The notes beneath the pieces are model-generated. The model was not told where the DNA came from. It searched no databases and was given only the letters and a program-made list of their open reading frames with translations. A DNA stretch of 64,000 bases from Coturnix japonica (taxonomy: Eukaryota > Chordata > Aves > Galliformes > Phasianidae): contig NC_029518.1 of NCBI RefSeq assembly GCF_001577835.2, positions 27,896,532 to 27,960,531 on the forward strand, written 5' to 3'. Position numbers and translations under genes: made by a program. Of the stretch, positions 10,501 through 20,465 are shown in pieces (position 1 is the first letter of the stretch; each line of letters begins with the position of its first letter).

Positions 10501-12961
10501 ACAGACAATGCTGGCGATGCCTGTAAGGCCCCCTCCTCCACCACCACCTTCAACTGCTTTTAGTGAACAGGCAAAAAAGATAGAGAAACGAAACTCCTGC
10601 CTGGCCACTGCCAATGCTAAAGATCTCTATGATATTTTCTACAGCAGTGGTGGGAAGGGTTCAGCTGACGGCAAGCTTGCAAGTTCTACGCTTCCAAATG
10701 GAGAAAACTCTAACCTAGCAAAATCTGCAGATTTTCCTGCAAACTCTAGGACAGTCAGTAGCTTATCCTCCTTTAAAGAGGAATCTCAGAATGTGGCTAC
10801 TGAAGTTTGCCAGGGCCACTCAGATGAGCCAGGCTCAGTAATGGAGAAAACTGGTTTTCAGGACATTTTAATACCTAATTTTGAAACGAGTACTGACACT
10901 GAAGGTGATATTCAGAAGGATGTAGATCAAAAATTCCAGACTCTTCCAACAGATATTCAGATTAAATTGAAAGATGGGGATGCTTCACAGGGTAGTAATC
11001 AAGTAATGGACAGTTGTATTCTTGATGAGAATCACACTGAAAGGAACAAGGAGATATTTCAGCCTCAGCTATCAGATATGTCAGTCACAGAACTAAAAGC
11101 AAAACCTGATTCTCAGATTCAGATGCCTGCAGAAGAGGGACTTGTGGATGTAGCAAGTCGAGTGCAAGCAGACAACAAAGAGTTCTGTGATCTGCAGAGA
11201 ACGGAGATCCAAGAGAAAGTTGGACAGGAAGATGCAAATGAAGTTGCAGTTAGTAACACAAATGCTTCTGGCACTTTGGAGAAAGACGAGGAGATGAAAG
11301 ACAAGGAAATAAAAGCAGTAAGGCCTGAGCTTATGCTAGAACAGGTTGAAAATCAAAGTTTGGTAGAGGAAAATTTAAGTGATAGCTTTAGAACTGTTTC
11401 AGAAACTGATAGTCCACACTTGCTTAGTGATTCTCAAAACATTTTAAAAGAAAAAGCTTTAGTAGCAGTAATGACAGAGCAAAATTCTATTGATGCCTCC
11501 TTAAAAGATGTGAAACTGAAGAGTGCAGCTTTGGAAGTACCAGGAGTCCTTGGCAAAGCTCCCCAGATTTCAGAAACTCAAAGTAAGATTTCAGAATTGA
11601 CAAGAAGCCCCCCAAAGCATTCCCAGAATGCTTCTGGGAACAATAATAGAGAAGAACAGGTCGTGGCAACCACTTCTTGTTCTGAAAGTGGTTGGAAATT
11701 ATCAAACACTTCAAATGTAGAAATGAAAAATGGTTCTAATAAAATTAGTGCTTCAAGATTGACAGAGGGAGAGACAGAGACATCTCTTAGTAATCCCAAA
11801 TCTAGAAGTAGCACATTAGAAGCACAAGAAAAAGTTCGACCAGAACTGTCAGGTCGTGCAGTATTAGATAAGCAAACCCAAAGGCAGGAGGTTGCTTGGT
11901 TAGTCAGTGCCTGCTCAGGGAGCATTGTTGAACTCAGATCCAGTGTAGAACTAGTAGTTGAAGTTGATAAAAAGTCACTAGGACACAGTGGATCTGATGA
12001 AACATTAGATGATATTTTTGCTAAGAGAGATGCTAAAGGAGTAGGAATGGCAGGTTTTTCTAGGGCTTGCTCTGATCTTGTCCAAGAGTCAGCAGTTGCT
12101 TTACCAGCAGATTTCAGTGAGCATCATTTAGAAGAGGCTGTCAACAAGCAAACAAAATACGAGGCTGTAAGAACCTCAGCAGCCAATGACTTTAGTCTGA
12201 ATACCACTTATTCAGGATCTAATACCAAGCAATCTGAAAGTCTCTCTCCAAGTGTTAGTGAGGATAACAAGAAAGACTCCTTGAGATCAGAAAATACAAA
12301 ATGCAGTGAGACTCCCTCTGAGAAAGCAGAGCTTGAGTTTAAAAGCACAGACTTTAATTTGGGAAGTACTAAGGCAGTACATGAAGACATCAGTATCCTT
12401 CCAGCAGGACTTTTAAATACAAATTTGAAAGAAGTTTCAAAACCAGAAACTACTGCATCCATTAAACTGGAGTCAAACAAACTGAGCAAGCTGGGCACTG
12501 GAAAAACAGTGGATGAAACAGAGATTACTGATTCTGTCACTCTTACCTCTGGTAGTTGTGAAGATAAACTTTGCAGCCAGGTTTCTCAGACAGCTGCATC
12601 GCAGCTTGGATTGCAACCCTCAAACAATGACACTATGAAAGCAGTCACACCAGTTCCAGAAATGCAGGGCATTTCTCCCGTGTCCGAGAGCCTTCGGCAA
12701 GTGGAGGAGAGCAAAGGTGGTGCTGAAATGCTGTCACTGAGCTGCGATGGAGGCAGCAGACAAAGTCAGGTATCTGGTTGTGTGGAAACGTTCCTTCCTG
12801 GACTCAAAGAAACACATGGAAAGGAGGATGGCTCAGGAGGCAAGAGACTATGCGTTATCCAGAGCAAGAAGACTGAGCAAACAGAAACTACTGAGAGTAG
12901 TTTGGAAGCTACAGCAAATTCAGGAATTACTGAAAGCTTAGCAGAGAGCCCAGTGGGTTGA
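117..12961 (+). CDS. ZNF318: ZNF318, zinc finger protein 318 (3' part of gene, seven coding exons; start lies upstream of window)
   Basis: Nuclear protein with two matrin/U1-type zinc fingers; the family is reported as an androgen-receptor co-regulator and as needed for IgM/IgD alternative RNA processing in B cells (known of the family). Visible exons are 117-1541, 3552-3651, 4302-4588, 7363-7566, 8046-8145, 9010-9128 and 9578-12961. They join in one frame to 1872 aa. Zinc finger 1 is C-x2-C-x12-H-x5-H at in-window residues 648-670, and zinc finger 2 has the same spacing at 718-740. A charged coiled-coil segment (VIEEREKLKNEREARQKK) precedes them. After them come a Lys/Glu-rich stretch, two proline runs and a long low-complexity acidic tail. 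Human ZNF318 is about 2280 aa, so roughly the first 400 residues are missing. Similarity to human is strong around the fingers (LYDIFYSSGGKG, DIISKAFGGEEVILKG). Identification is firm; the 5' border depends on the acceptor at 116. Confidence 0.95.
3552..3651 (+). CDS. ZNF318: ZNF318 in-window exon 2
   Basis: The acceptor CTGTTTAG ends at 3551 and the donor CAAG|GTATGG lies at 3651/3652. The exon starts in phase 0 and leaves one base of a glycine codon. It encodes the charged, probably coiled-coil segment beginning VIEEREKLKNE, which matches mammalian ZNF318. Confidence 0.92.
4302..4588 (+). CDS. ZNF318: ZNF318 in-window exon 3
   Basis: The acceptor GGCTCAG ends at 4301 and the donor AATAAG|GTAAAA lies at 4588/4589. 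It completes the split Gly codon and encodes EMLRKKRREKDGHKDP and a Lys/Glu-rich helix (LVEVNRLQENIMKEISELHK), then a Ser/Lys-rich linker. Confidence 0.92.
7363..7566 (+). CDS. ZNF318: ZNF318 in-window exon 4, first matrin-type zinc finger
   Basis: The acceptor TTCAATTTAG ends at 7362 and the donor AGACAG|GTATGT lies at 7566/7567; phase 0 to 0, 68 codons. The zinc finger sits at about 7492-7560. Cysteines are in HWCKDCNTICG and histidines in FFTHMHNKKH, giving C-x2-C-x12-H-x5-H, the RNA-binding U1-like/matrin spacing. Confidence 0.95.
8046..8145 (+). CDS. ZNF318: ZNF318 in-window exon 5
   Basis: The acceptor TGCAAATAG ends at 8045 and the donor CAAAG|GTACG lies at 8145/8146. It encodes TLDPYNRPWASKTQSE and a Lys-rich end, near-identical to the mammalian inter-finger linker. 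Confidence 0.93.
9010..9128 (+). CDS. ZNF318: ZNF318 in-window exon 6, second matrin-type zinc finger
   Basis: The acceptor CCTTTTCAG ends at 9009 and the donor TACAAG|GTTGGT lies at 9128/9129. The exon completes a Gly codon shared with exon 5. The finger is GYYCQLCHEFFGDQISAEQH followed by VKSHPH, again C-x2-C-x12-H-x5-H. Confidence 0.94.
9578..12961 (+). CDS. ZNF318: ZNF318 terminal coding exon
   Basis: The acceptor TTATTTCCTTAG ends at 9577; the stop is TGA at 12959-12961. It codes 1127 residues. KYVDENPLYEERRNLDRQAG opens the exon and joins the second finger directly. Next come a Lys/Glu-rich block (9820-9910), FGKFSWKK, IEIKLSGKTV, two polyproline runs near 10410 and 10530, and SCLATANAKDLYDIFYSSGG. 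The remainder is a long Ser/Glu/Lys-rich tail without recognisable domains. Overlapping reading frames on both strands are shadows of it. Confidence 0.95.
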   Translation, partial: KYVDENPLYEERRNLDRQAGLAVVLETERRRQNELKRKLVEKQKEEKDEKKAKVIKKEETKNSPELGEGANESQDKTDSSERKMGIKLKLKKEEKKEDKKEEKKEESKKESPSQTSFGKFSWKKAEREDKAPGAAIPKEENMEGNKEENKFQSGKLHAKSIEIKLSGKTVIPHTSPWTPVAYTSTQSKILPNLPVPTMIFRKSTSATVSKPAPLNTFLSIKSSGATTKPLPVVKETNADLLLPPDIISKAFGGEEVILKGSEEDMNAPEKSEPSESSDIPPPPPLPPAVQPAAVIPADEVAPGVSESEQTMLAMPVRPPPPPPPSTAFSEQAKKIEKRNSCLATANAKDLYDIFYSSGGKGSADGKLASSTLPNGENSNLAKSADFPANSRTVSSLSSFKEESQNVATEVCQGHSDEPGSVMEKTGFQDILIPNFETSTDTEGDIQKDVDQKFQTLPTDIQIKLKDGDASQGSNQVMDSCILDENHTERNKEIFQPQLSDMSVTELKAKPDSQIQMPAEEGLVDVASRVQADNKEFCDLQRTEIQEKVGQEDANEVAVSNTNASGTLEKDEEMKDKEIKAVRPELMLEQVENQSLVEENLSDSFRTVSETDSPHLLSDSQNILKEKALVAVMTEQNSIDASLKDVKLKSAALEVPGVLGKAPQISETQSKISELTRSPPKHSQNASGNNNREEQVVATTSCSESGWKLSNTSNVEMKNGSNKISASRLTEGETETSLSNPKSRSSTLEAQEKVRPELSGRAVLDKQTQRQEVAWLVSACSGSIVELRSSVELVVEVDKKSLGHSGSDETLDDIFAKRDAKGVGMAGFSRACSDLVQESAVALPADFSEHHLEEAVNKQTKYEAVRTSAANDFSLNTTYSGSNTKQSESLSPSVSEDNKKDSLRSENTKCSETPSEKAELEFKSTDFNLGSTKAVHEDISILPAGLLNTNLKEVSKPETTASIKLESNKLSKLGTGKTVDETEITDSVTLTSGSCEDKLCSQVSQTAASQLGLQPSNNDTMKAVTPVPEMQGISPVSESLRQVEESKGGAEMLSLSCDGGSRQSQVSGCVETFLPGLKETHGKEDGSGGKRLCVIQSKKTEQTETTESSLEATANSGITESLAESPVG

Positions 12962-13065
12962 ATTGAACCCAGCCAGCCCCAATATTTGAGGAGCCAGAGC
13001 CGGGATGATGTGTATGGTTTTGTTTGTTTGTTTTGTTCCAGTTGAGGGGTTTGGGTGCACTTTGC

Positions 13066-13160
13066 ATCACAAAATCACACAATATCAGGGAAGGGACCTC
13101 AAATGGTCATGTAGTCCGATTGCCCTGCCTGAGCAGAAACACTTAGGACATCGCAGCATC
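13066..13160 (-). mobile_element. CR1 LINE fragment in ZNF318 3'UTR
   Basis: ATCACACAATATCAGGGAAG, GGACCTCAAATGGTCATGTA and GTCCGATTGCCCTGCC align with the antisense of the CR1 3' region. It is short, diverged and lacks most of the element. It lies in antisense orientation inside the presumed ZNF318 transcript. Confidence 0.7.
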
Positions 13161-14057
13161 GTAGGACACGGCTAAATTGAAACTTAACACCATCAGAAAC
13201 CAGACACATGTTATTCTGTACATAGTTAACTGTGTAAAATGTTTTTTCATGTGAATTTTTTGCCGATTTCTTTTCTACACTTCTGCTATTAAAGTGGAAT
13301 CTCTCGTTTATAACGCGTGCGTCTTTGTTGTTTATTTTGGGGGCTTCTGTTGTTTGAACGCTTCCGGATGATTTCCAGCTCACCTTGTTTCTGTGAGTAG
13401 CATCGCAAGTAGTCCAACCTCTGGGACAAGCTCAAGAACAGCAATTTAGAACTTGAGGAAATGGAGACTTGCAGAAGAACTAAAACTGAACATTGCTTTA
13501 AACTGTAATGCATGGTTTTGTTTACTTTCATTGTTTGAAATGCAAGAAATGTGATTTATCTTCTGTTTGTTTGTTTATCTGTCTTTGTGATTTGTAATCA
13601 CTGCTGTATTACATCTGTACTTAAGCTGTTTCACTGTATTGTATAAGCACGTTTATGGATGCCACATCACTAATCAAGGGGAGAAAATCTGTCCGACTGG
13701 CTTTTGGAGAAGAAGACTAATCGGTAAGGCTCTGTGGCCTGACACCTGGATCAGACATATTGAGGTCACTTACATGTTTTGAAATGGGCTTTCTTTCATT
13801 GTATTGTGATCCAGTAACTGTTTGTGTTAAATCGTTTAGCAGCTGACCAGCTCTGAAGACGTAGAAGATCAGAACCCTGGTGTCAGGAATTGGACTCGCT
13901 TCATTGATAGAGACACATGCATGCCTACCCTGAATGATCCTAGAGCCAGCAGAAGCTCTAGAGTGATGGTTTTCATTTGTATAGCTCGTTAAAGACTAAA
14001 GTATTAAATGTGTTTGCTTGGATAAATTGAACATTTTTATTTGTAAATTGTTTAAAA

Positions 14058-14063
14058 AATAAA
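14058..14063 (+). promoter_or_regulatory. ZNF318: polyadenylation signal AATAAA of ZNF318
   Basis: A canonical AATAAA about 1.1 kb after the stop codon, followed by TTTCTTCTTTCTTTTATTTT, a U-rich downstream element. No better signal lies closer to the stop. Confidence 0.6.
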
Positions 14064-15664
14064 CATACAGTGTTCAACAAGACTTTCTTCTTTCTTTTAT
14101 TTTTTTCCTCTTTTTTCTTTCTTTTTTAGCTCTAGGAAAGTGCTTTATTTCAAGTACGTTCTACCTCCTGTGGTAGTTCATAGAAGCTGTAGCCAATGAA
14201 GATATTCAGCAGTTGGCCTGCTCAGTAAAAACCTGATTTATTCCCAGCTGAAGTCAGTGGAAGAACTTCTGTCAACATCATCACTGGAATTTTGTTTGAA
14301 ATCCTAAGCCTTTGTAAAGGAGGGAGGGAAGCAAGCAGAGGTCATTCATATTTCTGTAATTGCTACCGGCACGTGGACTTTCAGAGGGGGAAAAAATGAC
14401 ATTTTGTCTTCTGTTTCCATGACTGTGTAAAGATGTTATTAAACATTTTTCAGTGTTGTTATTGTGCTTTTTATAATAGAAATACAAGAATATACAAAAG
14501 TGTAATCTGAATTTGTAAAGCTAGGGTACGTTGTCAAATAAAACCCACCCAAAATCATAATTAAATAAGGGAGAAGCTTTTGAGAGCCTTTTTGACTGCT
14601 TTTCACAGTTTTAAGCAGTTCCCGCATTGAATATAAGGAGAATTTGTTAGTATCGTTGCCCTACTTTCTTCAAATAACCATTTGCTATCAGAAAGAAAGA
14701 AAACAAGGTTTGATATGCTTTTGATAATTTGGAAGTGGAAGTTGGGTAATGGGTAGAAATTGTTAAAACTCTATTATTTTTCACAGTTCTTTGTAGTTGT
14801 TTTTCGGTTTTCTATGACTGACTGATTATATATCTGAGCTTGTTTGTTCAACACTTGACAGCTGAATATTCTACCTACATGTTCTTATCAGTTTGTTCAG
14901 TGAAGGGCCTGCTTAGTTATAAATCTGACGTGGAAGAGGGGGACCTAAGCTTGCCTGCCTTGTATTGAAGGATGTCAGTGCAGGGAAGGAAGTTAGGAAG
15001 GAAAGGCTGGCTGGTGTTTTTGTTTTCTTTTCCCACAGTTATGCATTTAATTGGTGTTATGGAATACAGACCACCTGGTTAGTTTCATTTCTCAGATTCT
15101 TTTTCGTGAAGGTATATGCAACGGTAGAGAAACTCATTTGGACAATCTTCTTCAGACGTCCTCAACCTGTGTGGGAAGTGCTCTTGGTTAGCTTTATTTT
15201 GGTGGAAAGGACATCAGCATAAATCCAATATCCTTTTTATCAATTGCTTCTGCAACTGGCATCGGTGGTCAGCACGCAGCCCTGCTGTCCAGGAATGAAG
15301 AGTGCTTAGCGCCAAAGGAAAGCAAGAACTTTACAAACTATTAAGGAAGAGTTGTTACCTTGTGTTGGTCTTCAGCTTTCCAGAAGCTAGGTCTTCGTTT
15401 GCTACGAGTTAAATAATACCTTTTGACCTTTGGTCAAGTAGTTGTTCTTCTGTGCCTGAGTGAACTGGGACACTATTCCATGCTGAAAGTAAGATCTATT
15501 TGTGGTGTTTTGTTGTTTTCCTTTTAAGGTAGGAGTAGAAGATACTCCTGGAACTGATGGATTATGTAGGAACAAAACAAATGGTGCTAGACTGACACAT
15601 AGGCATATTGGTGGAGGCATGTGTTGTTTCAAAGTTTTATGAAATGGCATGTATATGTGTTTAT

Positions 15665-15672
15665 ATATTATT

Positions 15673-15704
<32 letters not shown>

Positions 15705-15708
15705 TTTT
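15665..15708. repeat. (TTTA)n microsatellite
   Basis: A short TTA start is followed by about eight consecutive TTTA units. Confidence 0.95.
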
Positions 15709-16375
15709 TGCTGTGGTTTTCAGAGGCATGCAGTAAATGATTTATCTACCGTACTGATCCCCTGTGCTGGCAGAGCTGTAGCATAGTGCATTGACTGGGA
15801 AGCCTTAAGTTCTAGGCTGGCCTTGGATGCTTGACTCCAGATCCTCAGGAGGAGGGGTGAGTTAATGGAGGGGAATTTACTTGTGTGTTTGTGTAGTGCA
15901 ATATGATGTGATCTCTCCTTTCTGGCCTAGTTCTGTACAAGCTGCATTAGGGATAAGTGCCTTTCTCTTTGATTTTTAGAAAGCTGCTGATAGGGAATGA
16001 ATAAGTCTACTTGAATTTTTCTGTTTTTACACATCTTCAAAGCCAGCACAAATACGTAGTAAATTACAAGGGTGATGAATTAACTCCAGGCATGTATTTT
16101 ATACTGTGACTTTTAGTTTGCCATGTTGGAGGCTGGCAGAAAGAACATTCTCTTGCGTAAAGTCTGTGGAAGAACAGCTTTTTATTAACAGACAGTTAGA
16201 AGAGCCATGGAAAAGCTGCTGGTAATCTGTGTACTGTAAGCCCTGTTTTTCTTAGTTGTTTTTGCATGTTTCTTTTAACACCTGTGGCTCTATTTGGAAA
16301 GTAGAAACGGCCTTCAAATATTTAAATGGTGCTAAAAACTTTAAAAGCAAAAGTTATGGTTTAGACAAAATAATG

Positions 16376-16378
<3 letters not shown>

Positions 16379-16455
<77 letters not shown>

Positions 16456-16456
16456 T
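16379..16456. repeat. (TTA)n microsatellite, about 25 copies
   Basis: A nearly perfect TTA trinucleotide run of roughly 78 bases. It creates an artefactual polyleucine reading frame. Confidence 0.97.
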
Positions 16457-16840
16457 TTATTGTAGTCCCTTGAGCAGGTAGATCTTGTTTCCAGCTTGCT
16501 GGAGTCATTTCTTTGAGATTTTACTAAGCAGCATGTTTGTTCTTTGGGGAGGGTTGTGTGTGTGTTTTAAATGGCCATGTTAGTGGGGAATGTATCAACC
16601 AATGTTCTGTTACTAGTTTTTTCAAATACATGCCTATCTTACTGGTAGAAATTACAAGTAGCAGATTAAGATACAGGGTTACTGACACTTCTTAATTCTT
16701 GATAGGAGTGGAAATTAACTCTTATCTAAGGGAAACTGCACAAAGATCTTAATTTTTCTCCATTAACACAGATAATTTGTATTTGCCTACTTTCTTAACA
16801 ATTTTCTTAGACTGGTAAATCCCAAGTGTTCGGGTTTTGG

Positions 16841-16910
16841 TGTTTTTTGTTTTTTTTTTGTTTTTTTTTTGTTTTTTTTTTGTTGTTGTTTGTTTGTTTG
16901 TTTGTTTTTA
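16841..16910. repeat. T-rich tract with (GTTT)n
   Basis: Blocks of nine to ten T separated by single G, then GTT and GTTT repeats. It is a low-complexity tract, possibly derived from a poly(A) tail on the other strand, but no element body is recognisable beside it. Confidence 0.9.
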
Positions 16911-17086
16911 ATACCAAAGGAAAGTAATGATGGTAGAGGTAGGCTGGTTTGTTTCTTTAAAGAGGCAACTGTCCACCAAGCCAGTACATCCCACAGCATG
17001 CTAAAATTATACTTCTTTAGTGTAGTGATAGGTTTAGTGTTGAAAATTTATTTCTTCTGAGACTAGAATTATGTGATCAAGAATGT

Positions 17087-17400
17087 CATAGAATCGTCAT
17101 AGAATCATGATAGTATCATAGAATCACAAGGTTGGAAAGGACCTACAGGATCATCTAGTCCAACCATCTCCCATTACTGTAGCTACCACAAGCCACTAAA
17201 CCATATCTCGTAGCTCTTCATCCAGATGCCTCTTGAACACTGCCAGAGATGGTGACTCCACCACCTCCATGGGCAGCCATTCCAGTACCTGACCACTCTC
17301 TGAAAGAAAAAGTTCTTTCTTATGTCTAATCTAAACCTCCTGTGGTACATCTTGTGGCCATTTCATCGGGTCCTGTTTGTTGTCCATATCTGCTTAGCAT
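17087..17400 (-). mobile_element. CR1 LINE 3' fragment
   Basis: The left edge has decayed ATTCTATG-type terminal repeats (CATAGAATCATGATAGTATC). Then come AAGGTTGGAAAGGACCTACA and ATCATCTAGTCCAACCATCT, the standard antisense of the CR1 3' end, and about 250 bp of body (CTCTTGAACACTGCCAGAGA, GGGCAGCCATTCCAGTACCT). It is a 5'-truncated copy, as is usual for CR1. Confidence 0.93.
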
Positions 17401-17502
17401 GTTCCACTTTTTTTCCCCTTAAAAAATGCAAGAGATAGTACTTGAGGTAGGCTTTTTCCAGGGCACTAAATGTAGTATCATGTTGGTTTATTACTCTTTC
17501 AG

Positions 17503-17577
17503 AATGTTACAGAAAGGCGAAGGGAGCAAAATCATTATCGGGGAAAGAATTCATTCCTCTTTGGCCCCCTACACAGA
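17503..17577 (+). CDS. Candidate coding exon A of an unidentified gene
   Basis: The segment is preceded by a strong acceptor (TATTACTCTTTCAG) and followed by a near-consensus donor (CAGA|GTAAGTA). It is open for 25 codons in phase 0-0. The peptide begins NVTERRREQNHYRGK and ends FLFGPLHR; it is charged and protein-like rather than low complexity. I do not recognise the family. It could be one exon of a small gene with 19121-19195. A chance open segment flanked by splice-like signals cannot be excluded. Confidence 0.35.
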
Positions 17578-19120
17578 GTAAGTACAAGGAGGGTGTGTGA
17601 CCACACTGGGAAAACAGAACAACCTGAAGAGAGATGCAGGTTTATGGTTGCTAGGCCACCTTTTCTGTTAACCAGTATGGATGTATTCTTGGCTGAAACC
17701 AGCCTGAGCAAAATAAAGCAGCTGCAGACTGTTATTTATCTTAGAGCAGAAAACTATGACTCTGTATGTAGTGTTAATTCTTGAGTTTTGGTTTGTGATC
17801 CTACCGTGACCTCTTCTTATGCTCTTCTTAGACTGAGAAGGCTGAATACTTAGTTAGCAATTCTAGTTAAGTTGCTGTATTCATTCCCAGCATGCTCCTA
17901 TAGCAACTGCAGAGAGCTGAGCCATCAGAATTGTTGGAGTAGATGTTGGAGGATGGTCGAGTAGTGACAGCAAATAAAAGCTGTATTAGAGCTACTGCAT
18001 CTCTTTTACTAATAGACTGACTGCAGAGTAGTCAGTTTAGAGAGAGCAAAGCATATCCATAAGGTATTGCTTTCAATTCTTAATAAAATACTTTGAGAAA
18101 CTTCATTAGGGAGCTTTAGCTGGCTTCTAATCAGCAATGAAATAGTTGGGATACAACCCTGTTTAGTTTGATCGATGAACGTGAAACTTGAAGCAAAATA
18201 ACACTTGAGTAGTAGCAGTAGCTGTGAAGACTAGTAAAAAAGAGCAGAAGCCTGGTTGCAGCTAGCCAATAAAGGAACAGCAGGCATGATCCTCACATCA
18301 GGAATCACATTAGGCTATTCATGTCCTGTCAGATATGAAAACTAGAAATGAAAGAAAAGTGCCAGATGATCACATGAGATTACTGAATATCTATGTACCT
18401 GAAAGGTAGGTATCCAGAGATACCTGGTTTGCAGAAGAACAGGACAACAAAGTCCATTAGCAAAGAATTGTTGGTGACTGCTTTTTTCTCATGAGAACTG
18501 AATGCTTAATGCAATTAAACCCATTTAATGTGGTGTTTTCCAAGGACTTTTTACAGTTCATGTCCTCTGGCAGTTAGTTTCAAAGATTATATTACTTCAC
18601 CAAGTTTATAGAGAGGTTTAAAACCAGTATATATTGATTGTACCTCTAGCCACAACATCCAAGATAAGATTACAGAAATAATTCATTCTTGTATTTCATG
18701 CATTCAGTGCAGTAAATTAATGCAGTGGATTCAATGGGGGAAAATTCCATACCTACATTTGCTACAGTACTTTATATAACACACATTTGATGTGTTTGGC
18801 ATTTGGTAGTGGGCAGGTGTGAACAGCGTACTTGAGGCTGGCTACCGTGTCTATAGAAGAGAGATCATCGAAGATACTAATATATCTGTTTTATTCCCAT
18901 GAGGATTAAATTTGGGTTTCAGAACTCAAGAAAGATGTGTAAGATAAGGTTAGCATGCAAGACCAAAGCATCAAATATATAAGTTCTGGTATTCTAGTCC
19001 TTAAAAATCCTGCTGTGATACTTGCAGTCACTGTATGTTCAACCATAGCTGTTTTTATTCTGTTTTAAGCTTCTTCCAGACTATTTGAAATGCTTTGGGG
19101 TTTGAAATTTTTTTATATAG

Positions 19121-19195
19121 ATGGGAAAAGAATCAGAAAGGCCTCAGACTTGGGAATATAACAGCCGAACTCACCAGATGGTCAGAAAGAGGGAT
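19121..19195 (+). CDS. Candidate coding exon B of an unidentified gene
   Basis: An acceptor-like TTTTTTTATATAG ends at 19120. The frame opens MGKESERPQTWEYNSRTHQM and continues VRKRD. Possible donors are ATG|GTCAGA at 19180/19181 and GAT|GTTAGG at 19195/19196; both are weak and both leave phase 0, compatible with exon A upstream. The composition (Trp, Tyr, His, Arg, Glu) looks like real protein. No family was recognised. The open frame runs on to a stop at 19306 if unspliced. Confidence 0.3.
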
Positions 19196-19267
19196 GTTAG
19201 GATGAACCCTGAATTTGCTATAACAAGCCCATTATTCCCTTATTTGGCTTTTTGTTACTTTCCACAG

Positions 19268-19323
19268 GAGCTATGGAAATGTTATCTGGAGCTGCTGGGC
19301 TTTTAGAATCCTCTTCCAAGAAG
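19268..19323 (+). CDS. Candidate exon C of an unidentified gene
   Basis: The acceptor TTACTTTCCACAG ends at 19267 and the donor AAGAAG|GTGGGTG lies at 19323/19324. In phase 0 with exon B it would read ELWKCYLELLGF and stop, making it a terminal exon. In another frame it reads AMEMLSGAAGLLESSSKK through to the donor. Which frame, if any, is used cannot be decided here. Confidence 0.2.
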
Positions 19324-19791
19324 GTGGGTGCACATTTGCATGCCTGGAATAATATCTCTTTGCTTCAGTATGAGAGTACATTCTTTTCATTATTAAAATG
19401 GTTAATCAGCATTAGGATTTTCTGTACTCTTAAATGTTGAACATGGTGTTCATGGGTCTGTCTGTAATGTAAGTTCTTTTGCCAGCGTCCAAGGAGACCG
19501 TGTATATGTAGATATTTTTTCTCTTGTTTAAACAGTACTATTTTAAAAACAAACATTAAACATTTATGAAATAATAGTGGACCCCGAGTGCTTTTTGTTT
19601 AAAAACTTTTCTCTGAAGAAGATGAACAGTGTGCAGGCTGCTTCAGGATTCAATAGTTCTGAGAGAAGGAGCTGATTTATGAAGCTTCTTGATTCACAAG
19701 GCCTTTTTGGCTCTGTAGTATCTCTTGGAAGAGCTGCTCAATTGAAGGAAAAAAGGCTTTTTAATACTGCCTAAATACTTAATCTGGATAC

Positions 19792-19829
19792 TTATTGTTA
19801 TTTTTATTGTTATTTTTATTGTTATTTTG
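19792..19829. repeat. 12-bp tandem repeat, about three copies
   Basis: TTATTGTTATTT repeated about three times without spacing. Confidence 0.85.
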
Positions 19830-20405
19830 CAACTCAGCAACCAGCTCACCCAAGCTTTTTTTCTCATATGTTCACAGAAGTCTTGTTAACCCTTTCCATA
19901 GTTACTCTATCTGAGAGAGATACTGCTATGTTTTACCAACAAAAATGTCCTAGCAGGGGATATCAAGTGTGTAAAAGGATAAACACAACAGACAGCCTGA
20001 CTTTTTGCAGATTATCACAGTGGCTGATTATCCTAGGAAAAAAATGTGTGGTATATTTCTTTACCGTGTACAGATACACTCATCCTATTTTACCTTTGTG
20101 ATGAGAAAACATGAGCTAGTTTGCTGCTGCTGTTCAGAGAAAGGTAGCACTTCAGAAATGGTTGTATTCCCTATGCAAGGTCCATGTTATGCTAACACGG
20201 TTCCTAGCAGCAGTTGCCCATCTGTAAAATCTGAAGTATTCAATGGTCTAGTCTCTGCTTGCTGTTGCATTAATTTGCTGCTGCAGAGGCTGTTTTGTAA
20301 ACTAGATTTCATAGCACTGATATCCTTTAGTAGAGGAGTAACATGAGGGTGGATTCAAACACCCTGTCTAGAACAGATTGCAAGTACTTTTATCTCTTCC
20401 TTTAG

Positions 20406-20465
20406 CAACCGGAGCTGGAGAGCAGAAGAGATCAAGCTACTCTAGAAAATGAGCTTATGCTGATA
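20406..20465 (+). CDS. Candidate exon D of an unidentified gene
   Basis: The acceptor TATCTCTTCCTTTAG ends at 20405. The segment has 20 open codons, QPELESRRDQATLENELMLI, up to a possible donor ATA|GTATAC. The Glu/Arg/Leu-rich helix-like peptide is suggestive, and the frame stays open to about 20555 if unspliced. No homologue was recognised. Confidence 0.2.

Larger units (their letters stand above)
12962..14080 (+). other. ZNF318: ZNF318 3' untranslated region
   Basis: Non-coding DNA between the ZNF318 stop codon and the canonical AATAAA at 14058-14063. The likely cleavage site is about 15-20 bases further on, before a T-rich tract. ATTAAA near 13289 could serve as an earlier site. A short CR1 fragment lies at 13066-13160. 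The 3' border is inferred from signals only. Confidence 0.65.

Noticed and set aside
10120-12540. Several antisense open frames across the terminal ZNF318 exon
   Set aside because: Shadow frames of a long coding exon with no promoter or splice evidence.
16256-16465. Open frame with a polyleucine end
   Set aside because: Produced by the (TTA)n microsatellite.
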